Positions 14,878-21,721 of a DNA stretch of 21,721 nucleotides are shown here, piece by piece. Made by a program: the position numbers and the translations under genes. Source of the stretch: a virus; the IMG/VR virus record IMGVR_UViG_3300042691_014458, positions 1-21,721 of that record. One strand, given 5' to 3'. Under the pieces are notes generated by a model. It saw only the letters and a list, made by a program, of their open reading frames with translations, was not told the origin of the DNA and did no database searches. Every line of letters starts with the position of its first letter. Position 1 is the stretch's first letter.

Positions 14878-14910
14878 TTGTAACAAAACCGTCATCGGAT
14901 TGTCATAAAT
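14878..14910 (+). promoter_or_regulatory. Pho-box-like triple direct repeat upstream of pstS
   Basis: Three 7-base units TTGTAAC (14878-14884), CCGTCAT (14889-14895) and TTGTCAT (14900-14906) are spaced by 4 bases each, giving the 11-base period of PhoB sites (CTGTCAT with 4-base spacers). Two units match the consensus at six of seven positions and the first at four. The site is in the 108-base gap before pstS. The repeats read on the plus strand, opposite to pstS, which is the reverse of the E. coli pstS promoter. I see no convincing -10. Confidence 0.6.
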
Positions 14911-14913
14911 CAA

Positions 14914-15600
14914 TTAATACATATTTGGAGGATCTACTTTCCATTCATATCCTTCGGGAACTGGATTCCAATTATTGGTATCTTTTTTCCATGCAAAACC
15001 AATACCCCAATCGTTAGAAGTTTCAATCACGTTTGCTTCAACAGCCCATTCATCTTTATTTAAATTTCTCATGAATACTTTTGGACCAGGATGATATGCT
15101 GTATCATGAAGTCCAACAATTCCATTTTTTCCTAAAATGTTTGTGTATTCCCAATCTTTTAAACATTGATTAACGCTGTGCCACCCGTCGATGAAAATAA
15201 AGTCAAATTCTTTTCTAGTTGCTCCACATTTTTCAAAAATTTGATTTATTATTTTCATATTTTCTTCATAGTTGGAACTATCACCTCTTATAACATGAAT
15301 ATTTTCTTCTTCATTGTTTAGATATTCTCTATCATCTATATCTATTCCAATATAGATAGTTTCTTTTTTCTTATTTTTCAACAACACTTGTGTAAATGAA
15401 TTTTCTCCATTTCTATTGACTCCGATTTCAAGTATAGCGGAACAATTTTCAGAAACTCTCAAAAATCTATCTCTTAAGACCATTCTATTCGCTTCAGTTA
15501 CCTCAGCCCAACCCCTAAATTCTATTCTTGGATCTCCATCACTATCATCCCAAGGTGTAAGATATCTAATATCTTTTATTAAATCATTTTTCCATTTCAT
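14914..15600 (-). CDS. Class I SAM-dependent methyltransferase (Methyltransf_24-like)
   Basis: This 228-residue protein has a Rossmann methyltransferase core. AILEIGVNRNGEN (56-68) is motif I for S-adenosylmethionine, and YIGIDID (83-89) is the second strand. HVIRGDSSN follows, then FIFIDGWHS (135-142), and NGIVGLHDT (159-167) is the strand with the HDT ending common in Methyltransf_24 proteins. The ATG at 15600 is preferred, 8 bases after AGGAG; a GTG one codon earlier is possible. It is the last gene of the nucleotide-metabolism run, 14 bases after nrdB. The substrate is unknown; relatives modify sugars or small molecules. Confidence 0.75.
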   Translation of the reverse strand: MKWKNDLIKDIRYLTPWDDSDGDPRIEFRGWAEVTEANRMVLRDRFLRVSENCSAILEIGVNRNGENSFTQVLLKNKKKETIYIGIDIDDREYLNNEEENIHVIRGDSSNYEENMKIINQIFEKCGATRKEFDFIFIDGWHSVNQCLKDWEYTNILGKNGIVGLHDTAYHPGPKVFMRNLNKDEWAVEANVIETSNDWGIGFAWKKDTNNWNPVPEGYEWKVDPPNMY

Positions 15601-15614
15601 CACTTTTTCTCCTT

Positions 15615-16607
15615 TTAAGCTGCTTTACCCCAAACTTCTTCCCATTGTCCCGACAAGGCACCTTTTGCGTAATCAGTAACACGATTTTCGAAAAAGTTTC
15701 CGTGAATAGGAGCATTAATCATTTCTTCAACCCATGGCAATGGATTTTTCTTTACCTTGAAAATCCCTTTAAGACCAAGAGAAATAAGCCTACGGTCAGC
15801 AATATAGCGAATATAGCGCTTAACATCTTCTGCATCTAGGTTCTCCATTGGACCCATCTCGAAAGCTAGGTCAATAAATTTATCTTCTAGTTCCACCATT
15901 TTTTCTGCAATAGTATATATTCTCGATTTTAAATCATCATTCCAAATTTCTTTGTTTTCTTCCACATATGTACGGAACAATTTAATCATATTCTCGGCGT
16001 GCATTGTTTCATCAACAATAGACCAAGTAACGATTTGTCCCATACCCTTCATCGTACCGTTGCGTGGGAAGTTAAGTAACATGATAAAGGAACTGAATAA
16101 TTGCATCCCTTCGGTGAAAGCAGAGAATACTGCAATGTGAGTAGCAGTAGAAGCAGCATCGCCATTCTGTGAGCTAAGATTAAGTACGTAATCATGTTTA
16201 TCTCTCATTGCCTGATATTCTAAAAATTGATTGTACATTGTATCAGGCAATCCTAATGTTTCAATCAAGTGTGAGTATGCTGCAATGTGTAATGCTTCAC
16301 GAGCTGCAAAACCAAGTAACATCATTCTTACTTCCGGTTGAGGAAAATAAGGAAGATAATTCTTTACATAACCACCTGCCACATCAATGTCGCCTTGTGT
16401 GAAGAATCTAAAAATGTGTGTGAGAAATTGTTTCTGTTCTGTTGTTAATTTGTTTTTCCAATCTTTTACATCTTCGATCATTGGAACTTCTGAATGAAGC
16501 CAATGAGCTTGTTCATGTTGCAACCATGCATTATATGCCCAAGGATATGCGAATGGTTTAAATGCGGTTCTTTCGTCCGTTAGTTTTGTGTCGTGCTTTT
16601 TAATCAT
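15615..16607 (-). CDS. nrdB: Class I ribonucleotide reductase small subunit (NrdB)
   Basis: The 330-residue radical-generating subunit has a full di-iron site: Glu40 (LHSEVPM, where E. coli has Asp84), Glu104 and His107 (REALHIAAY), Glu166 (FTEGMQ), and Glu200 and His203 (VDETMHAEN). Tyr111 stands at the position of the E. coli radical Tyr122. It should pair with the NrdA encoded upstream to reduce ribonucleotides for phage DNA synthesis. The start overlaps the end of the thioredoxin gene by 8 bases, consistent with coupled expression of reductase and reductant. The C-terminus (GQWEEVWGKAA) has no E. coli-like NrdA-docking tail, so the contact probably differs. Confidence 0.93.
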   Translation of the reverse strand: MIKKHDTKLTDERTAFKPFAYPWAYNAWLQHEQAHWLHSEVPMIEDVKDWKNKLTTEQKQFLTHIFRFFTQGDIDVAGGYVKNYLPYFPQPEVRMMLLGFAAREALHIAAYSHLIETLGLPDTMYNQFLEYQAMRDKHDYVLNLSSQNGDAASTATHIAVFSAFTEGMQLFSSFIMLLNFPRNGTMKGMGQIVTWSIVDETMHAENMIKLFRTYVEENKEIWNDDLKSRIYTIAEKMVELEDKFIDLAFEMGPMENLDAEDVKRYIRYIADRRLISLGLKGIFKVKKNPLPWVEEMINAPIHGNFFENRVTDYAKGALSGQWEEVWGKAA

Positions 16608-16845
16608 TGATGAATGCCTCTAGTTCTTGTTTTGTTTTATTTCCTATGAGTCTTTTTGATGCCATATTATCTTCAACGATTACCAATGTTGGTACACTAC
16701 GAATGCCAAATTCTGTTGCAATTTCTGGATTGACATCAATATCAATCACTTCAATTGGTACATTAGTTTCAACTTCTTCTAATGTTTTAGCTAGCATTTT
16801 ACATGGTCCACACCATGATGCTGTAAATCTTAAAACTTTTTTCAT
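16600..16845 (-). CDS. Thioredoxin-like protein, WCGPC
   Basis: This compact 81-residue thioredoxin-fold protein has the classical active site WCGPC (Cys12, Cys15) near the N-terminus and the cis-proline motif SVPT (Pro52). The first helix of full thioredoxins is missing, giving a size like T4 NrdC, although the WCGPC motif is the standard thioredoxin one. It lies between the tiny basic gene and nrdB with overlaps on both sides, so its main client is probably the NrdA C-terminal cysteine pair. Confidence 0.9.
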   Translation of the reverse strand: MKKVLRFTASWCGPCKMLAKTLEEVETNVPIEVIDIDVNPEIATEFGIRSVPTLVIVEDNMASKRLIGNKTKQELEAFIND

Positions 16846-16976
16846 CGACCTTGACCTCTATATTTTTTATTTGATGTTTTTTCTGTTTTATTCATGGAGG
16901 AGGTTTTTTTCTGTCCACCCTGTTTAGTTCTTTTGTGTACTGATTTGTGTTTACTTGTTCCGGTTTGCTTAGCCAT
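16842..16976 (-). CDS. Very basic small protein, 44 residues
   Basis: An ATG at 16976 preceded by AAGGAGATATT opens a 44-codon frame ending in an ATGA overlap with the thioredoxin gene. The peptide starts MAKQTGTSKHKSVHKRTKQG and continues rich in Lys, Thr, Ser and Asn, with no acidic residue except one Glu. It is probably disordered and binds nucleic acid through charge. No family is recognised. The strong ribosome-binding site and coupled position make it likely to be expressed. Confidence 0.7.
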   Translation of the reverse strand: MAKQTGTSKHKSVHKRTKQGGQKKTSSMNKTEKTSNKKYRGQGR

Positions 16977-16985
16977 AATATCTCC

Positions 16986-17150
16986 TTATTTGCTTTTGTA
17001 ATTTACATTTTGTTTTGCTTCCAATTCACGCAAATCGTTTGCCACATCTGATACGCCATGCCAATCTTCAATCGCAATCATTACTTGTAAATAATCCAAT
17101 AATATTTCTTTTTGTGTTTCAAAATTGCTGTAATCTTTACTTTTGCTCAT
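16986..17150 (-). CDS. Hypothetical small helical protein, 54 residues
   Basis: The ATG at 17150 follows AGAGGAAAAAAAGA and the frame runs 54 codons to a TAA at 16986-16988, 9 bases before the next start. The peptide has YSNFETQKEILLDYLQVMIA and IEDWHGVSDVANDLRELEAK, two amphipathic helices likely to form a hairpin. The start overlaps the preceding 43-residue gene by 14 bases. No function is recognised. Confidence 0.7.
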   Translation of the reverse strand: MSKSKDYSNFETQKEILLDYLQVMIAIEDWHGVSDVANDLRELEAKQNVNYKSK

Positions 17151-17268
17151 TCTTTTTTTCCTCTTGTACTATTGCTGGTTTTTCTGGCCATATTTTTTCT
17201 TTAATGTATGAAGCACCAAACCAACCCCATGCTGAAAAGAAACCCCACATAATGATTTCACCTATCAT
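17137..17268 (-). CDS. Small membrane-anchored protein, 43 residues
   Basis: The ATG at 17268 is one base after the stop of the GATase1-like gene, and ATGGAGAAG in that gene's end serves as ribosome-binding site. The peptide opens with a hydrophobic aromatic stretch (MIGEIIMWGFFSAWGWFGAS, 1-20), a probable membrane anchor, followed by a charged tail ending EEKKNEQK. The family is unknown. Confidence 0.65.
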   Translation of the reverse strand: MIGEIIMWGFFSAWGWFGASYIKEKIWPEKPAIVQEEKKNEQK

Positions 17269-17269
17269 A

Positions 17270-17908
17270 CTACTTCTCCATCAATCTGTCAACAAATTGT
17301 TTTAATAATGTATGATGTTTACCATTATTCCAGTGACGATGCAAATAAGGTTTATCATACCAATATTCTTCTGCTTCGAGATGGGGTCCAATCAAACCTA
17401 TACGACCTTGTATAATTGCGGCTGGATCTCCATTTTTATATCTCGCTACAACTTCATAATTCGATTCTTCTCCGATAAATGTAGGTGCATCGTAAAAGAA
17501 GAATCTATCATCTGTGCCGTTCCAGTTACATTCAATTGCTTTACTGTATGATCGTCTGGTACAGGTGTTTGGTCTTTTAATATATTGTTTTGATTCAACT
17601 CCGTACAGTATATTAAAATAATGTTTATCAGCCCAATAGGCACCCATACATATCCCAAGATATCTGCCACCAGATTTGATGTAGTCAAGGATAAAACTCC
17701 CGTGATGCCTAAAATATGTATCGAAAGCATCACTGTCGCCAACACCACCAGGAAAACACAAGAGATCCACATTATCAAAAAAGTCGTTTTCGATTTCATG
17801 TTTAGTAAATAATTTATATGTATAGTTCGGTCCTAGTGCTTTGATTATACCATTGCACGATTGAACCGAACATTTCGGGTGTTGCACAAATAATGCAATT
17901 GTTGACAC
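17270..17908 (-). CDS. Glutamine-amidotransferase-like (BPL_N/GATase1) protein
   Basis: This 212-residue protein has a class I amidotransferase-like fold. ALFVQHPKC forms the first strand, CFPGGVGDSDAF (51-62) supplies the FPGG oxyanion region, and GRYLGICMGAYWAD (81-94) holds the nucleophile Cys87. GPHLEAEEYW (175-184) gives His176 and Glu178 in HxE spacing, so the Cys-His-Glu triad looks complete. The FPGG, GICMGAYWA and GPHLE set recalls the domain attached to some biotin-protein ligases (BPL_N). No synthetase partner domain is present, and the substrate is unknown. The start is GTG, with AAGGA in the end of nrdA; an internal start would remove the first strand. Confidence 0.75.
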   Translation of the reverse strand: MSTIALFVQHPKCSVQSCNGIIKALGPNYTYKLFTKHEIENDFFDNVDLLCFPGGVGDSDAFDTYFRHHGSFILDYIKSGGRYLGICMGAYWADKHYFNILYGVESKQYIKRPNTCTRRSYSKAIECNWNGTDDRFFFYDAPTFIGEESNYEVVARYKNGDPAAIIQGRIGLIGPHLEAEEYWYDKPYLHRHWNNGKHHTLLKQFVDRLMEK

Positions 17909-17918
17909 TTTATATCAA

Positions 17919-19715
17919 TCATCCTTCGCAAGCTAAACAAACATCTTCTGTTGCTAAAGCCTTCAAATCAATTTCTTCGATCACTTTTCTTTCGATTCTC
18001 TTTGACACTTTATCTGCTTTAGCCAATTTCTCACTACGGCAGTAATAAAGTGTTTTGAGTCCTTGTTTCCAAGCCTGAAAGTGTACAGCATGTAGATACT
18101 TTACATTTACATCAGGTCTAAAAAAGAGGTTAATGGATTGCGCCTGGTCAATGTAATTTTGTCTGTTAGCTGCGTGGTCCACAATCCATCTTTGGTCAAT
18201 TTCCATACTAGTTTTGTAGACATCTTTGGTCCATTCATCCAAGAAATCCAAGTGTTGGACGGAACCATCGTTTGCAATGATAGATGACCAGATTTCTTGA
18301 TAATCCAATTTGCTGTCGGCATCACATTTCTCCTTGATTAACTTATCCAAATACTTATTTTTATTTAAGTAGGCTCCAGAAAGAGTATCTTGTCTATAGG
18401 CATTGGCACGATAAGGCTCAACAGAAGGGCTAGTATTGCCCATGATAATAGAGCTAGAAGCATTAGGAGCAATGGCCATAAGATGACTGAAACGTAGTCC
18501 GGTGCCTCTAGCATCCGGTGCTTCACCTCGTTCAGCACCCAATTGAAGATTCGCTTCATTTAATCCTTCTCGTATGTGTTTAAATATTTTATTGTTTGAA
18601 GATGTTGCCAGCGCCGACTCAAACGGTATGCCATTTCTCTGTAGATAAGCGTGAAAACCAAGAGCCCCCACACCAATGCTGCGCTCTTGGATAGCAGAGT
18701 ACCTGGCTCGGCTAATGTGATCAGGAGCATTGCTAATAAAGTACTGAAGTACATTATCCAGCATTTCAGCCGTGTCCCGTAAAAAAAGTTTATCATTTTT
18801 CCACTCATCAAAATACTCCAAATTCAATGACGAAAGACAGCAAACAGCAGTTCTTTCTTTGTCGGTTGGTAAAATAATTTCGCTGCATAGATTACTTTGT
18901 TTAATTGATAGACCTAATTTCTTTTGAAATTCTGGCATTGCACGATTACTTGTATCAATAAAATGCAAATATGGTTCACCCGTCATCATACGCATTTCAA
19001 GTACACGTTGCCACAATTCTCTCGCAGAAACTTTGTCACGTACTTCACCACTATGTGGATCTTTTAGTTCCCATGTATCATCTGCATCATGGTCTAACAT
19101 ACACTTTTCAATTAAATGCATGAAGTCATCTGTAATGTTAATTCCGTGATGTAAATTCAAACAACGCATGTTTTGATCACCCGTTGGTTTACGCATCTCT
19201 AAGAAAATAAGAATATCTGGATGACTAATATCAAGATAAGCAGCGTAAGAACCGCGGCGGGTCCTACCTTGCCTATACGCCAAAGAAGAAGCGTCATAGG
19301 TACGCAAGTGAGGCATAATGCCAACAGACTTATCATCAGCAGAACGAATACCAAGACCAATTCCAACTCCTCCTCCTAACATTGAAAGCCAGTTGACTTC
19401 CGATAACGTATCGACCAAGCCCTCAGCACTATCATCCAAATAAGGTAAGAAACAAGAGATAGGAAGGCCACGCTTACTACGGCCAAAGCTAAGAATGGGA
19501 GTAGAATAACTAAGCCAATGCTTGCTACTATAATTATAAAGTCTTTGTGCATGTTCTTCATTTGAACTAAAAGCTTTTGAAACATATGCAAACCTTTCTT
19601 GTGGAGAGTTTTCTTCCTCTTTCATGTAAGATTCTTTTAATCTTTTTACACCCAACTCATCAAACAAACTATCTTGAGAATAGTCTACCTTAATACCATT
19701 GATGATATCTTCCAT
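17919..19715 (-). CDS. nrdA: Class I ribonucleotide reductase large subunit (NrdA), no ATP cone
   Basis: The 598-residue catalytic subunit is short for the family (about 750-790 in E. coli and T4) because the N-terminal ATP-cone and part of the helical domain are absent. The active site is complete: Cys88 (LPISCFL), Asn275, Cys277 and Glu279 (QSNLCSE), and Cys292 (TAVCCLSS). The tyrosine pair sits in KTLYYCRS, and the C-terminal shuttle CLAC is at 593-596. I chose the ATG at 19715, 8 bases after TTGGAG; an upstream start at 19796 would overlap thyX with unrelated sequence. Without the cone, dATP shut-off should be weakened, which would suit phage dNTP overproduction. Confidence 0.92.
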   Translation of the reverse strand: MEDIINGIKVDYSQDSLFDELGVKRLKESYMKEEENSPQERFAYVSKAFSSNEEHAQRLYNYSSKHWLSYSTPILSFGRSKRGLPISCFLPYLDDSAEGLVDTLSEVNWLSMLGGGVGIGLGIRSADDKSVGIMPHLRTYDASSLAYRQGRTRRGSYAAYLDISHPDILIFLEMRKPTGDQNMRCLNLHHGINITDDFMHLIEKCMLDHDADDTWELKDPHSGEVRDKVSARELWQRVLEMRMMTGEPYLHFIDTSNRAMPEFQKKLGLSIKQSNLCSEIILPTDKERTAVCCLSSLNLEYFDEWKNDKLFLRDTAEMLDNVLQYFISNAPDHISRARYSAIQERSIGVGALGFHAYLQRNGIPFESALATSSNNKIFKHIREGLNEANLQLGAERGEAPDARGTGLRFSHLMAIAPNASSSIIMGNTSPSVEPYRANAYRQDTLSGAYLNKNKYLDKLIKEKCDADSKLDYQEIWSSIIANDGSVQHLDFLDEWTKDVYKTSMEIDQRWIVDHAANRQNYIDQAQSINLFFRPDVNVKYLHAVHFQAWKQGLKTLYYCRSEKLAKADKVSKRIERKVIEEIDLKALATEDVCLACEG

Positions 19716-19738
19716 TCGCTGCTCCAATTTTATTGTTA

Positions 19739-20407
19739 TTAATTTTCTGTGAATTCTTTTGCCATCGGAAATACTTTGGCAACTACTTCTGCACATTTAC
19801 GTGCGATGAGCATGTGCTCTTTTTGTGTGCCGTTTGCTGAACGTAACTGTATGTAGTGTATCCAACTACGCAAGGTTCCATTCATATACAAACGTGATAC
19901 TGTTAGACCTTCTGGCAAAACTACACGGGCTTGTTCTTTTGCAAGACCATTTTCTATAGCCCACTCATACGCTTGTTTTGCTCTTAGAATTACTGATGCT
20001 TGTTCTGATTCCCATCTTTCTTGCAAGTAATCATCATTCGTTTCAATAGAATTTTGTCGATTCTTTGTATCTTGTAATCTAGCTTCACGATACACAAAAT
20101 CCAAATCTTCTACAGGATTAGCATAACGCTGTGAAAATTCCTGAAAAGAAAAAGAACGGTGACGAAGCATCTGTCTAGCAATATCTCTTGTGGTTTCAAT
20201 TTCTAAACACATACTCACCATCTCTAAAGGTGACCAGTGTTGGTTTTTGATGAGATAACGAATTAACTTCTCACTTGTTTCTTTATTTGATTGGTTACTG
20301 GGATTTGATACTCTTGCACAGAAAGCGACTAACTCTTGTAAATCTTTTTCAATGCCACCACCTGATGTTCGTGCTATTTGTGAATAACTAATCAAATTAA
20401 CTTTCAT
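19739..20407 (-). CDS. thyX: Flavin-dependent thymidylate synthase ThyX
   Basis: This 222-residue enzyme makes dTMP from dUMP using FAD, NADPH and methylenetetrahydrofolate. The signature RHRSFSFQEFSQRY (82-95) fits the ThyX motif RHRxxSxxxxSxRY exactly. The length matches the family, and the C-terminal RLYMNGTLRSWIHYIQLR resembles the usual substrate-binding region. It begins one base after the primase stop and ends 23 bases before nrdA, so primase, dTMP synthesis and ribonucleotide reduction share one transcript. Confidence 0.95.
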   Translation of the reverse strand: MKVNLISYSQIARTSGGGIEKDLQELVAFCARVSNPSNQSNKETSEKLIRYLIKNQHWSPLEMVSMCLEIETTRDIARQMLRHRSFSFQEFSQRYANPVEDLDFVYREARLQDTKNRQNSIETNDDYLQERWESEQASVILRAKQAYEWAIENGLAKEQARVVLPEGLTVSRLYMNGTLRSWIHYIQLRSANGTQKEHMLIARKCAEVVAKVFPMAKEFTEN

Positions 20408-20408
20408 G

Positions 20409-21440
20409 TTAAACTCTTTTCCAAAATGTAAATCTAGTTTGTGCTTCCAAACCAGAAAAAGTATTATTACTTATAATTTCTTCAATTGCGTCAGGTGAAA
20501 TGCCTGACATTACCATTTCATTTATATCTTTGGCTTCAATATAATCTGGCCATATCACTACCTTATAACCTAATTCTATCGAATTGTGCATCATCTTTAG
20601 AATTTCTTTATTTCTTTTTTCATTATCATAGATGAGAATCTTTTCTTTGCAATCTACATTCTTAGCTGCGATTGAAAGATTTCCATCACCTGAAGCGATG
20701 CAGTTATTTAGAAACAAGGAATCTAACTGGCCTTCTACAATTCTTACTGGTTGATTTAAATCAACTGTATCCATACCAAACAATAACTTATCTTTTGAAT
20801 CGTTTGTTCTCACGGTAACATAACGAAGCACTTTACTTCCAGATTCCAATGATCGACCAGTTACAGCGATTAATTCATTGTAATGGTCATAGAAAGGTAT
20901 AACTAGACGAGCATCAGGTACTAATTCTTTATCACAATCAGGTATGAGTTTCTTAATGAACTTCTCATAGTTGGTTGTGAAATAGAGGTTATCAAAAAAC
21001 TTTTCTGGTATTTTTCTTTTTTGTACGTATGTTAAACAAAAATGTCCAGAAGGCAAGTCCGAAAGTCTATCTGCGTATTCGAATGTTGTTTGCTTTTTGA
21101 TCTTATCAAATTTGGGTTGTGGTATGTCGAAAGTTGGCTTTTGGTAATTGGAGTTACCTGATTCGCCGGCCTTGTATCTCTCAAGGATATATTCTTGATA
21201 TAAGGCTGAGTCGGTGTGTTTAATAAGATTGCCAAGGTTCGTACTCGCTGCACAATTGTGACATCTGTAAAATAAACCACCAGATTTCTCGAAAACATAT
21301 CCTCGAGCTTTAGATTTATTTTTCTGTGAATCACCACAGAAGTTACAAGAAAAATTGAATAGGTTAGTATCTTTCTGTTTGAAGTTACGCAAACGAGAAG
21401 AAATTAACCGCAAATACTTCACATCAATAGACAGAGACAT
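20409..21440 (-). CDS. 61: DNA primase, T4 gp61 type
   Basis: This 343-residue primase has an N-terminal zinc-binding domain (CNFCGDS, then CHNC: Cys32, Cys35, Cys60, Cys63). A TOPRIM catalytic domain has Glu236 in IVEGQLDSLF, Asp272/Glu274 in LIYDNEK and Asp305 in KDINEM. Length, domain order and motifs such as CGDS...KARG and RLVIPFYD agree with T4 gp61, which makes RNA primers with the gp41 helicase during lagging-strand synthesis. It is the first gene after a strong sigma70-like promoter; the Shine-Dalgarno is weak. Confidence 0.92.
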   Translation of the reverse strand: MSLSIDVKYLRLISSRLRNFKQKDTNLFNFSCNFCGDSQKNKSKARGYVFEKSGGLFYRCHNCAASTNLGNLIKHTDSALYQEYILERYKAGESGNSNYQKPTFDIPQPKFDKIKKQTTFEYADRLSDLPSGHFCLTYVQKRKIPEKFFDNLYFTTNYEKFIKKLIPDCDKELVPDARLVIPFYDHYNELIAVTGRSLESGSKVLRYVTVRTNDSKDKLLFGMDTVDLNQPVRIVEGQLDSLFLNNCIASGDGNLSIAAKNVDCKEKILIYDNEKRNKEILKMMHNSIELGYKVVIWPDYIEAKDINEMVMSGISPDAIEEIISNNTFSGLEAQTRFTFWKRV

Positions 21441-21468
21441 AATATAGTAAATTATTTAATGAACGACT

Positions 21469-21497
21469 ATTATAACAGAAACTTGATGAAGTATCAA
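21469..21497 (-). promoter_or_regulatory. Sigma70-type promoter for the primase run
   Basis: On the minus strand TTGATA (21497-21492) and a perfect TATAAT (21474-21469) are 17 bases apart. Transcription would start near 21462, about 22 bases before the primase ATG. A host-sigma70 promoter fits early or middle expression of the replication and nucleotide genes. Confidence 0.75.
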
Positions 21498-21500
21498 GTT
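21480..21500. repeat. Inverted repeat overlapping the promoter -35
   Basis: AACTTGAT and ATCAAGTT, separated by five bases, form an 8-bp perfect inverted repeat that contains the -35 hexamer of the primase promoter and follows the stop of the upstream partial gene. It may be an operator or a weak terminator (no T run). Confidence 0.5.
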
Positions 21501-21721
21501 ATATAAACAACTTTACCAATGACTCAAATTTAATGTTGGAGATTACCCAAGCTAAGATTATTACCCCACCAGCAATCATCCATTTCCATTGGGTGAGTGT
21601 TTTCATATCATCATCTTCTTTTTGATTATGTTCGGTAATATGGTCGCGTAGAGATTTGATTTCATCCATAATTCTACGCTCGGTAAGTTCTATCTTATCG
21701 GAAAGATTTCTATCTGTCGTG
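21499..21721 (-). CDS. Partial coiled-coil and membrane protein (runs off right edge)
   Basis: An open frame enters from the right edge and ends with a TAA at 21499-21501, giving 73 visible residues. It reads as a charged helical or coiled-coil segment (DKIELTERRIMDEIKSLRDH) followed by QWKWMIAGGVIILAWVISNI, one membrane span close to the C-terminus. This coil-then-anchor plan resembles haemolysin XhlA/holin-accessory proteins of phages, but the start is missing and the match is by layout only. Confidence 0.65.
   Translation of the reverse strand, partial: TTDRNLSDKIELTERRIMDEIKSLRDHITEHNQKEDDDMKTLTQWKWMIAGGVIILAWVISNIKFESLVKLFI

Noticed and set aside
17446-17799. Minus-strand hydrophobic frame of 117 residues
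   Set aside because: It lies entirely within the GATase1-like gene in another frame of the same strand; the in-frame catalytic motifs support the other reading.
19716-19796. Longer NrdA starting at 19796
   Set aside because: The extra 27 residues lie in the 3' end of thyX out of frame and do not resemble NrdA; the ATG at 19715 has its own site.
21453-21459. TTAAATA before the primase as a late promoter
   Set aside because: It is only 12 bases from the ATG, in a very AT-rich stretch, and a near-consensus sigma70 promoter is already present.
1-21721. tRNA genes, integrase, insertion sequences or attachment sites
   Set aside because: None was recognised on reading; no cloverleaf-like sequence or recombinase motifs were seen, though a tRNA scan was not possible.

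Overview
The window looks like part of the genome of a T4-like myovirus infecting an aquatic Gram-negative bacterium. A T4 gp61-type primase, class I ribonucleotide reductase, ThyX, an IscA-type protein, a SprT-like protein, tail-fibre genes and tightly packed, overlapping small genes all fit this. The DNA is AT-rich. The encoded PstS closely resembles proteobacterial (E. coli-like) PstS and sits beside an OprO/OprP-type outer-membrane porin, so a proteobacterial host is likely; which one cannot be read from the sequence. No tRNA, rRNA, CRISPR array, integrase or insertion sequence was seen, and no gene-free stretch exceeds about 110 bases.

Layout. (1) Bases 1-1677, minus strand: seven small genes, including a SprT-like metallopeptidase, a zinc-finger protein, a phasin-like helical protein and a small membrane protein. 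(2) Bases 1778-10976, plus strand: a virion and receptor-binding cassette. It holds three small structural genes (one a glycine-rich adhesin), a 1411-residue fibre built from alanine-rich heptads, three tandem paralogous proteins with paired HxH motifs, a small tail-region protein, a protein with two 2-oxoglutarate/Fe(II) oxygenase domains, and a conserved cysteine-containing phage protein. (3) Bases 10965-12294, minus strand and convergent with (2): GIY-YIG-like protein, tiny zinc ribbon, exported thermonuclease and IscA-type protein, possibly led by a late-type promoter (CTAAATA). (4) Bases 12324-14910, minus strand: a phosphate-acquisition unit, with a Pho-box-like triple repeat upstream, then pstS, then a phosphate-selective-type porin, then a strong intrinsic terminator. 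(5) Bases 14914-21721, minus strand: the nucleotide and DNA metabolism run of primase, thyX, nrdA, a GATase1/BPL_N-like protein, three tiny genes, thioredoxin, nrdB and a methyltransferase. It starts from a good sigma70 promoter in front of the primase. A partial coiled-coil and membrane protein enters at the right edge.

How it fits together. Region 5 supplies DNA precursors and priming; thioredoxin is placed to re-reduce the NrdA C-terminal CxxC. Region 4 could raise phosphate uptake across both the outer membrane (porin) and the periplasm (PstS) in a P-starved host, and the Pho-like repeats suggest host PhoB could switch it on. Region 2 builds the host-recognition apparatus. The exported nuclease in region 3 would act in the periplasm or outside the cell.

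Six complete short genes (43-54 codons) and two partial genes at the window edges were found by reading overlaps and ribosome-binding sites. All functional assignments rest on motif recognition by eye; no database search was run.
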